Assembly (NCBI GenBank): GCA_947258835.1 | Contig: CAMYJY010000015.1 | Location: forward strand, 1 to 15,114 | Source of the DNA: an uncultured Pirellulales bacterium | GTDB lineage: Bacteria > Planctomycetota > Planctomycetia > Pirellulales > Lacipirellulaceae | Direction of reading: 5' to 3' | Length of the DNA stretch: 15,114 nucleotides | Notes under the pieces: model-generated | Databases searched by the model: none | Told to the model about the DNA's origin: nothing | What the model saw: the letters and a program-made list of their open reading frames with translations, nothing else | Part shown: in pieces, positions 5,586 through 13,300 of the stretch | Layout: the number at the start of each line of letters is the position of its first letter | How positions within the stretch are numbered: the stretch's first letter is position 1 | Made by a program: the position numbers and the translations under genes

Positions 5586-5798
5586 GTTGTTGTGCCGGCC
5601 TGTTGCGTGCACCGCCCAGGCTCGTGCGAAATTCCAAATCCCCAGTCCAGCCCATTCCAAAACCACACGGGAGGCGGCCAGTCAGCATGGCAGCACCAGA
5701 CGGTTGGGGGACGTGCGGTAAGTCACACAAGTAAAATTTCATTTGCCAAATATGTGGGCCACAGCAGCCCAGTTCATGTGAGAAAGGGAGCGTGTATT
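5586..5798 (+). promoter_or_regulatory. rplJ-rplL spacer / rplL leader
   Basis: This is 213 bp, longer than the typical rplJ-rplL gap (66 bp in E. coli). It contains a variant of the A-rich motif (CACACAAGTAAAA, 5724-5736), a 5-bp hairpin TGGGC-CACAGCA-GCCCA (5755-5771) and the rplL ribosome binding site AGGGAG (5785-5790). An extended open frame covers it, but it does not resemble any protein I know. Confidence 0.4.
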
Positions 5799-6206
5799 AT
5801 GAGTGATGCAGCAGTAGCAGAGTTTTCGGCCGGCACCAAAGAGCTGGGCGACAAAATCGTCGGTTTGACGCTCAAGGAGGCCAAAGAGCTTAGTGATTAT
5901 CTGAAGGATGAGCATGGCATTGAGCCCGCCTCCGGCGGAGGGGCCGTGATGATGGCCGCCCCCGGCGAGGGGGATGGCGCAGCCGCGGAAGAGCAAACCG
6001 AGTTCAACGTGGTGCTCGAATCCTTTGGCGGCAACAAAATTGCCGTGATTAAAGTTGTGCGGGCCGCTACGGGCTTGGGTCTGAAAGAGGCCAAAGAGGC
6101 GGTGGAAGGCGCACCGGGCAATATCAAAGAAGGTGTGTCCAAGGAAGACGCCGAAAAGCTCAAGGCGGAGCTGGAAGAGGCCGGTGCCACCGTTTCTATC
6201 AAGTAG
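5799..6206 (+). CDS. rplL: 50S ribosomal protein L7/L12
   Basis: L7/L12 is the multi-copy stalk protein that recruits and stimulates the translation GTPases. The 135 residues comprise an N-terminal dimerisation domain (about 1-42), an Ala/Gly-rich hinge (about 43-65, with an SGGG stretch and APGEGDGAAA) and the C-terminal domain starting EFNVVLESFGGNKIAVIKVVR and containing the conserved GLGLKEAKEAVEGAP. It is slightly longer than E. coli L12 (121). The ATG is backed by AGGGAG (5785-5790) eight bases upstream, one of the best ribosome binding sites in the window, fitting the need for more L12 copies than L10. It ends 366 bp before rpoB. Confidence 0.98.
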   Translation: MSDAAVAEFSAGTKELGDKIVGLTLKEAKELSDYLKDEHGIEPASGGGAVMMAAPGEGDGAAAEEQTEFNVVLESFGGNKIAVIKVVRAATGLGLKEAKEAVEGAPGNIKEGVSKEDAEKLKAELEEAGATVSIK

Positions 6207-6238
6207 ATATCAGCAACCACGGCTTGCTCCCATCTCCA

Positions 6239-6256
6239 GGCGGGTTCGCTCCCGCC
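6239..6256 (+). promoter_or_regulatory. GC-rich hairpin downstream of rplL
   Basis: GGCGGG (6239-6244) pairs perfectly with CCCGCC (6251-6256) around the six-base loop TTCGCT, 33 bases after the rplL stop. No T run follows, so it is not a standard intrinsic terminator; it may protect the rplL 3' end or take part in attenuation. Confidence 0.5.
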
Positions 6257-6295
6257 CGCGATGCCCGGGAGGGGCCGTTGTTGTAGGTGTTCGAT

Positions 6296-6357
6296 GCCCG
6301 TGTCCGTCGTGAGGAGCAAAAAAATGCAGTTGATATTTTTGCTCACGCTTGCCGGGC
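6296..6357 (+). promoter_or_regulatory. Large hairpin between rplL and rpoB, possible RNase III or attenuator structure
   Basis: GAGCAAAAA (6314-6322) pairs perfectly with TTTTTGCTC (6336-6344). With a three-base bulge the stem extends outward through CGTG (6308-6311) and CACG (6344-6347), and further out GCCCG (6296-6300) pairs with CGGGC (6353-6357). Such a long, partly interrupted stem in this interval resembles the RNase III-processed structure known from E. coli rplL-rpoB in position only. Confidence 0.5.
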
Positions 6358-6522
6358 ACGTGCAGGACCGGAGCATGTTCCTCAATTTGATTCGAGCTTG
6401 AATTTTGACGCCCAGGATCCTGTTGGGCCCTAAAGCAGCTTACGACGCAGTTGTGATCCACGTGAAAACCAAGGGGAGCCACACAGTGCGACCCGATGGC
6501 AGCACAACGCATTTTCGAAACT

Positions 6523-6531
6523 TGCTATAAA
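6523..6531 (+). promoter_or_regulatory. Candidate extended -10 promoter for rpoB
   Basis: TGC followed by TATAAA (6526-6531) forms an extended -10 element (TGn-TATAAA) and lies 42 bases before the rpoB ATG, so transcription would begin near 6538. No good -35 hexamer is found 16-18 bp upstream (CACAAC or ACAACG), which extended -10 promoters can tolerate. It would allow rpoBC to be made partly independently of the ribosomal protein genes. Confidence 0.4.
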
Positions 6532-6572
6532 AATTTCCCCTCCTACCTCGTGAGATCGGAGCAGCACGCCCT

Positions 6573-9500
6573 ATGGCAGTCACGGCTCAGCGACGTTTGT
6601 TGACAGAAGAAGTACGCGCTTTTGGTAGTGGTCGCATTGGACATCAAATACCCGACCTGACAAAAATTCAAACCGCCAGCTATGAGCGGTTTCTCCAGTA
6701 CCACGGTTCCACCAGCGCCAAGCGGAAAAATGAAGGCCTGGAGAGTGTGCTGCAGGAAATTTTTCCGATTGAGAGCTACGACAAGACAATTCAGCTGGAG
6801 TACCTCCGCTACGAATTGGGCAAGCCCCGTTATGAACCCGATGAGTGCCGTCAGCTGCGTCTGACGTATGGTAGGCCTTTTCGGATCTGGCTCCGCTTGG
6901 TCAAAGATCAGCCGGTAGAGGAAGAGGTCTATTTGGGGGACTTGCCGGTCATGCTGGGTGGCGGTGAGTTTATCATCAATGGTGCCGAACGTGTGGTCGT
7001 CAGCCAGCTGCACCGCAGTCCGGGGATTGATTTTGTTTCGGAAATCGAGGCCGGAGAGCGGCGGATGTATAGCTGCCGCGTCATTCCCGAACGCGGTAGT
7101 TGGATCGAACTGAACACGACCAAGAAAGACAGCGTCACGGTCCGCATTGACCAAAGCGGCAAATTCTCCGCCATCACGTTGCTGCGTGCGATGAGTCCTG
7201 AGCTGGGGATGGACGCGCAGATCTTGCGTACGTTTTATGAGGTCACCAAGACGAAAGTTGCCGATGGCCGCAGTGCCGCCAAGATCGAAGACAAGGTGGC
7301 GGTCGATGATGTGGTGTATCCGGTGGGCAGCGAGCGCGCGGGCGAGATTATTATCGAGGCCGGCCAACGCATTACCAAAAACATCGCGGAAATCATTTGC
7401 ACTTCGGAAGTGAAAACCATCGAGGTGATGGACCTCCCCAAGACTCCGCATCTGTTGAATTCTTTGTCCGAGGACAATACCTCCAGCCACGAAGAAGCCC
7501 TGCTGCGGATCTATCAACGTTTGCGGCCGGGCAACCCGCCCCAACTGGAAAAGGCTCGCACCCTGTTTGCGGAGAAATTCTTTGATTCCAATCGCTACCG
7601 GCTAGGCCGCGTGGGTCGTTTCCGCATCAACCGCAAGCTGGGCCTGAATGTCTCAGAAAATGAGATGGTCTTGCGGCAGGAAGATTTGATTTCTTCGATT
7701 CGCTACCTTTTGAATTTGGTGGCAGGTGAGCCGGGTGAGGAAGTGGATGACATCGATCACTTGGGCAACCGCCGCCTGCGGACCATCGATGAGCTGGCCT
7801 GCGACGAAATCCGCAAGGGTTTTCTCAAGCTCCGCCGTACCGTCCAGGAGCGGATGAGTCTCAAAGATGCCGACGACATGACGCCTCGTAGTCTGATCAA
7901 TCCCAAGAGCATTTCCGCTGCCATTGAGTATTTCTTTGGTCGCGGTGAACTGTCGCAGGTGGTGGATCAGACCAATCCGCTTTCGATGCTGACCCATGAA
8001 CGGCGTCTGTCCGCTTTGGGGCCGGGTGGTTTGAACCGTAAACGGGCCGGTTTCGAAGTTCGTGACGTGCATATCTCGCACTATGGCCGAATTTGCCCCA
8101 TTGAAACACCGGAAGGCACGAACATCGGCCTGATCTCCAGTTTGGCCATGTATGCCACCGTGGACGACTATGGCTTTTTGGTCACCCCGTATCGCAAGGT
8201 GACCAGCGGCAAACTTACCGAAGAGGTTGTCTGGTTGCGCGCTGACCAAGAGGCCGAGGCCTATGTGGCCTCCGCGGACGTGCCGGTGAAAGACAGTAAA
8301 ATTATTGATGACACCGTGGTGGCTCGCTACAAGGCCGACTTTGAGGTGGTGCCGGTCGACAAGATTGAATACACGGACGTGGCTCCCAGTCAGATGATTG
8401 GTGTTTCCGCCGGTTTGATTCCCTTTTTGGAGCACGACGACGCGAACCGCGCGCTGATGGGTTCCAACATGCAACGCCAGGCCGTTCCGCTGCTGCTGGC
8501 GGAGCCTCCCGTCGTGGGCACGGGGCTGGAGTCGGATGTGGCGCGCCATTCGGGCTTGCTGGTGCGTGCGGGTCACAAGGGCACGGTCACCTATGCCGAC
8601 TCCGAACGGATTGAAATTGGTCCCGAGGTCCACCACCTCCGCAAGTTTGTTGGTCTCAACGAGAGAACCTGCCAAAACCAAAAGTCACTCGTGCAGCCCG
8701 GGGACAAGGTGGAGAAGGGCGATATCCTGGCGGACGGTGCGGCCACCCATCTGGGGGAATTGGCCTTGGGCCGGAACGTGCTGGTGGCCTTCATGTCGTT
8801 CGAGGGCTACAACTTTGAGGACGCGATTATCATTAGCGAGGAGCTGGTGCAAAATGACACCTACACCTCCATCCACATCGAAGAATTCGACGTGGAAATT
8901 CGCGAAACCAAGCTGGGTCGGGAAGAGTTCACGCGGGATATCCCCAATGTGAGCGAGAAAGCCTTGCGCAACCTGGACGAAAGCGGCATCGTGCAGATTG
9001 GCACCTATGTCAAACCGGGCGATATTTTGGTGGGCAAAGTATCGCCAAAATCCAAGACCGAGCTGACGCCCGAAGAAAAGCTGCTGCATGCCATCTTTGG
9101 TCGTGCTGGCGAAGACGTAAAAAATGATTCGCTCGAGGTCTCTTCGGGTATCGAGGGGATCGTCATCGATACCCAAAAGTTCTCTCGCCGGATGAGTCTC
9201 AGTGAGGACGAGCGAAAACTGTTCGAAAAATCCCTCAAGGATGCCGAGAAAGAGGGCAATGAAAAAATTGCCGCGGTCTTTACCGAGATGGTGGCGGAAA
9301 TCGAAAAGGTCCTGCAAAAGAAGCTGAGTGATGAGGACGGCAATCTGCTGGTCCACGACCAGGAAGCCCAGTTTGTGGCGGATCGGGCCGTTGGCTTCCG
9401 TTTGGATGCGTTGGATCTCCGCAGCCCGCAACGCCAGAAAGACGTGGAGAAGATCCACCGCGCGTGGTGGCCCAGGGTGGAAGAAGTCATCGATGCCCGC

Positions 9501-10286
9501 GACCGGACGCTCAATTCCATGAAGCGTGGCGATGAGTTGCGGAGCGGTGTCTTGCAGATGGTGAAGGTTTACATTGCCACCAAACGGGTTATTTCCGTCG
9601 GTGACAAGATGGCCGGCCGGCACGGAAATAAGGGTGTGATCTCCAAGATCCTACCGATTGCCGACATGCCGTTCCTGCCCGATGGCACACCGATTCAGAT
9701 CATGCTCAATCCCTTGGGCGTGCCGAGTCGTATGAATGTGGGGCAGATTCTGGAAACCCATTTGGGTTGGGCGGGAGCCAAGTTAGGTTTTCGCGCGGTG
9801 ACACCCGTATTTGATGGGGCGACCGAGCAGCAGATTAACGAAGCCCTGGCAGAGGCGGGCTTGCCTGCGCACGGCAAGGTCAAGCTCCTGGATGGTCGTA
9901 CGGGCGAGCATTTTGAGCAGGAAACCACGGTGGGTTACATCTACATGCTCAAGCTCCACCATTTGGTGGACGACAAGGTGCATGCCCGCAGCACGGGGCC
10001 CTACTCGTTGATTACGCAGCAGCCCTTGGGCGGCAAGGCACGCTTTGGCGGCCAGCGGTTCGGCGAAATGGAAGTCTGGGCCTTGGAGGCCTACGGCGCA
10101 GCCTACATCTTGCAGGAGCTGCTGACCGTGAAGAGTGACGACGTCGAAGGCCGCACCAAGATTTATGAGTCGATGGTGAAGGGCGAAAATACCCTGCAGG
10201 CTGGCACCCCGGCGAGTTTTGATGTGTTGACCAATGAGATCCGCGGTTTGGGACTGAATATGCAGCTGGAAAAACGCCAGTTGTAA
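6573..10286 (+). CDS. rpoB: DNA-directed RNA polymerase subunit beta
   Basis: RpoB forms one pincer of the core RNA polymerase and half of the active centre. It has 1,237 residues, between B. subtilis (1,193) and E. coli (1,342). Visible landmarks are the N-terminal protrusion and lobe (about 1-400), the rifampicin region (456-482, GRGELSQ to RRLSAL), the following PIETPEG block, the lysine-containing active-site motif KMAGRHGNKG (1012-1021), and the C-terminal clamp segment EVWALEAYGAAY leading to an end at LEKRQL. Asp465, His475 and Ser480 correspond to E. coli D516, H526 and S531, the sites most often changed in rifampicin resistance, and are wild type; several neighbours differ (R457, G458, E459, V463, V464, T467). 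The start has GGAG (6558-6561) eleven bases upstream, a weak site. It is followed by rpoC after 92 bp. Confidence 0.98.
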   Translation: MAVTAQRRLLTEEVRAFGSGRIGHQIPDLTKIQTASYERFLQYHGSTSAKRKNEGLESVLQEIFPIESYDKTIQLEYLRYELGKPRYEPDECRQLRLTYGRPFRIWLRLVKDQPVEEEVYLGDLPVMLGGGEFIINGAERVVVSQLHRSPGIDFVSEIEAGERRMYSCRVIPERGSWIELNTTKKDSVTVRIDQSGKFSAITLLRAMSPELGMDAQILRTFYEVTKTKVADGRSAAKIEDKVAVDDVVYPVGSERAGEIIIEAGQRITKNIAEIICTSEVKTIEVMDLPKTPHLLNSLSEDNTSSHEEALLRIYQRLRPGNPPQLEKARTLFAEKFFDSNRYRLGRVGRFRINRKLGLNVSENEMVLRQEDLISSIRYLLNLVAGEPGEEVDDIDHLGNRRLRTIDELACDEIRKGFLKLRRTVQERMSLKDADDMTPRSLINPKSISAAIEYFFGRGELSQVVDQTNPLSMLTHERRLSALGPGGLNRKRAGFEVRDVHISHYGRICPIETPEGTNIGLISSLAMYATVDDYGFLVTPYRKVTSGKLTEEVVWLRADQEAEAYVASADVPVKDSKIIDDTVVARYKADFEVVPVDKIEYTDVAPSQMIGVSAGLIPFLEHDDANRALMGSNMQRQAVPLLLAEPPVVGTGLESDVARHSGLLVRAGHKGTVTYADSERIEIGPEVHHLRKFVGLNERTCQNQKSLVQPGDKVEKGDILADGAATHLGELALGRNVLVAFMSFEGYNFEDAIIISEELVQNDTYTSIHIEEFDVEIRETKLGREEFTRDIPNVSEKALRNLDESGIVQIGTYVKPGDILVGKVSPKSKTELTPEEKLLHAIFGRAGEDVKNDSLEVSSGIEGIVIDTQKFSRRMSLSEDERKLFEKSLKDAEKEGNEKIAAVFTEMVAEIEKVLQKKLSDEDGNLLVHDQEAQFVADRAVGFRLDALDLRSPQRQKDVEKIHRAWWPRVEEVIDARDRTLNSMKRGDELRSGVLQMVKVYIATKRVISVGDKMAGRHGNKGVISKILPIADMPFLPDGTPIQIMLNPLGVPSRMNVGQILETHLGWAGAKLGFRAVTPVFDGATEQQINEALAEAGLPAHGKVKLLDGRTGEHFEQETTVGYIYMLKLHHLVDDKVHARSTGPYSLITQQPLGGKARFGGQRFGEMEVWALEAYGAAYILQELLTVKSDDVEGRTKIYESMVKGENTLQAGTPASFDVLTNEIRGLGLNMQLEKRQL

Positions 10287-10365
10287 GCTCCCCCGACCGT
10301 CATGGAAGTTGCCCATCCCCCCAACCCTACAAATACAAACCGGATTGTTACCCAGCGAACACGAT

Positions 10366-10373
10366 GGTGAGGA
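10366..10373 (+). promoter_or_regulatory. Ribosome binding site that decides the rpoC start
   Basis: GGTGAGGA (10366-10373) contains the GAGG core and lies five bases before ATG 10379. It overlaps a second in-frame ATG at 10364, which has no comparable site of its own, so 10379 is the more likely start. Confidence 0.65.
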
Positions 10374-10378
10374 ACTCA

Positions 10379-13300
10379 ATGAGCATTCTGGAAGGTTCGA
10401 ATTACGATCGCGTCAACGACTACGGCTCGGTAAAGATTAGCCTGGCCCGTCCGCACGATATTCGCAGTTGGTCTTTTGGCGAAGTGAAGAAGCCCGAAAC
10501 GATCAACTACCGAACCTATCGGCCTGAAAAAGACGGCTTATTTTGCGAGCGCATCTTTGGTCCGGAGAAGGACTGGGAGTGCTCGTGCGGCAAGTACCGC
10601 GGCATGAAGTACAAGGGCATGATTTGCGATCGTTGCGGCGTGAAGGTGACCCATAGCCGCGTCCGTCGCAAGCGGATGGGCCACATCGAACTGGCGGCGC
10701 CGATCGTGCATATCTGGTTTTTTAAGGCCATGCCCAGTCGTTTGGGAAGTCTGCTGGCCATGAAAACGACCAGCCTGGAAAAGGTCATCTACTTCCAGGA
10801 CTATGTGGTGGTGGATCCGGGCGAAACCCAGTTGCAACCGCAGCAGCTGCTGACCGAGGAAGAGTACCGCGCCGCCCGCGAGCAGTACGGCGAGGGCGCG
10901 TTTGATGCCGACATGGGCGCGGAAGCCATTCGCAAGTTGCTGGGCAGTCTGGATCTGGTGAAGCTCTCGGAAGACCTCCGCCAAGAACTGAAAGAGACAG
11001 GTTCCAAACAAAAAGCCAAGGATCTGATCGGTCGCCTGAAGACGGTCGAGGCCATCCGGGACTCCGACAACAAGCCGGAGTGGATGGTGTTGGATGTGAT
11101 TCCCGTGATTCCTCCCGACCTGCGCCCATTGGTGCTGTTGGACAGCGGGAATTTTGCCACCAGCGACCTGAACGATCTTTACCGCCGCATTATCAACCGC
11201 AATAACCGGCTCAAGAAGCTGGTCGATTTGAACGCCCCCGAGGTGATCATTCGCAATGAAAAGCGGATGCTCCAGCAATCGGTGGATGCGCTATTTGATA
11301 ACAACCGCTGCAAACGACCGGTGCTGGGCAGCAGCAACCGGCCCCTCAAGTCGCTGACCGATATGATCAAGGGCAAGCAGGGCCGCTTCCGCGAGAACCT
11401 GCTCGGGAAGCGGGTCGATTATTCGGCGCGGAGCGTGATCGTGGTCGGCCCGCGTCTGAAACTCCACCAATGCGGCCTGCCGAAAAAGATCGCCTTGGAA
11501 TTGTATCAACCCTTCATCATTCGTCGCCTGAAAGAGCTGGGGCATGCCGACACCATCAAGTCCGCCAAAAAGATGCTGGAGCGCAAGGACGACGAGGTGT
11601 GGGACATCTTGGAAGAGGTGATTACCAATCACCCCGTGCTGCTCAACCGCGCCCCCACGCTGCACCGCATGGGTATCCAGGCATTTGAACCGACCTTGGT
11701 CGAGGGCAATGCCATTACCCTGCATCCATTGGTCTGCAAGGGTTTTAATGCGGATTTTGATGGCGACCAAATGGCCGTGCATCTGCCGCTGTCCATCGAG
11801 GCGCAGGTCGAAGCCCACACGCTGATGATGAGTACCCACAACATTTTCAGCCCCTCCAACGGAGCCCCCATTATTAGTCCCTCGCAGGATGTGGTGATGG
11901 GAAGTTACTATTTGACGATGAATGTGCCCGACTCGATGGGCGATGGGATGGCTTTTAGTTCTTTGCGAGAGGTGGAGACGGCCTATGCTGCCGGCAAAGT
12001 CGGTACGCACGCACGGATTCAAGTCCGCTTGCCGCGGAGCCGCTGCTTGCGTGAGGACATGGGCCAGGAGGGTACTTATGGCAAACGCATCGAGACGACC
12101 GTCGGGCGGGTGATTTTCAATATGATCTTGCCTACGGGGATGCCCTTTTACAACATCGCTCAGCGCTCCAGCGAGCTGGCCAAGGTGATTTCCGATAGTT
12201 ATGAATTCATCGGCCGTCGCGCCACGATCGAACTGCTCGACGACATGAATCAGCTTGGTTTCCGCCAGTCCACGCTCAGTGGTTTGTCTTTTGGCACGGA
12301 TGATTTGATCACACCAGCGACCAAGGGCAAGATCATTGACGCAGCCGACAAGACGGTGCTGAAGTTCAACAAGCTGTTTCAGCGTGGTGTGATCACCGAG
12401 GTGGAACGCTACAACCAGATTTTGGATGCCTGGACCCACGCCCGCGAGCAAATCACCGCCGAGATGATGGTGGGGCTGGAAAACGACTACCGTACCGATG
12501 GCTATGTCAATCCGATTTACCTGATGGCCCACTCCGGTGCTCGTGGCGGTGTCGAGCAGATGCGTCAGTTGGGCGGGATGCGTGGTTTGATGGCCAAGCC
12601 ATCCGGAAAAATTATTGAAACACCGATCAAGGCCAACTTCCGCGAAGGCCTGACGGTGCTGGAGTATTTTAGTAGCACGCATGGTGCCCGGAAGGGTTTG
12701 GCCGATACGGCACTCAAGACGGCCGACTCGGGTTATTTGACACGTAAGCTGGCCGACGTGGCCCAGAACGTAGTGATCACTTGCAATGACTGCCAGACGA
12801 CGCAGGGCATTACCAAGGGAATTATTTATCGGGGCGAGAAGGTCGAAGTCAGCTTGGCCGAGTCCATCAAAGGGCGCGTCAGCCGTACCAACATCGTCAA
12901 CCCGATCACCGACGAAGTCATCGTGGCCGAGAATGCAATGATCACTTCGGATGTGGCGCGGAAGATCGAAGAGTTGGGATTGGAGAAAATCCAAGTTCGC
13001 AGTCCCATGACGTGTGATGCCCCGCTCGGCATTTGTCGGAACTGTTATGGCATGGACCTGTCGACCGGCTCGCTGGTCGAGGAAGGCATGGCTGTAGGGA
13101 TTATCGCAGCCCAGAGTATTGGTGAGCCGGGCACGCAGTTGACGATGCGTACGTTCCACATTGGAGGCGTGGGCCAGCGGGACGTTGAGGACAGCGACAT
13201 CAAGACCAAGAAGGGTGGTGTGGCAAAATTCGCACGGCTGAAGGTGGTCCGCAACGAAGCGGGCAACTTGGTGGTCTTGGCCCGCAATGGAGAGATTTCC

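Larger units (their letters stand above)
6207..6572 (+). other. Non-coding rplL-rpoB interval, structured
   Basis: This is 366 bp without a gene on either strand that I can support. From 5' to 3' it holds a hairpin GGCGGG-TTCGCT-CCCGCC (6239-6256), a large hairpin at 6296-6357, a small stem GCCCA/TGGGC (6410-6428) and a promoter-like extended -10 at 6523-6531. In E. coli this interval contains an attenuator and an RNase III processing site that lower rpoBC expression relative to the ribosomal proteins; a similar task here is inference from position and structure. Confidence 0.6.

Noticed and set aside
5592..5798. An N-terminal extension of rplL back to 5592
   Set aside because: The added residues are not L7/L12-like, and the ATG at 5799 has a strong Shine-Dalgarno site and the expected N terminus.
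7653..9623. Long antisense frames over rpoB (342 and 312 codons)
   Set aside because: They overlap rpoB completely and show no recognisable protein; they are shadows of the sense codon usage.
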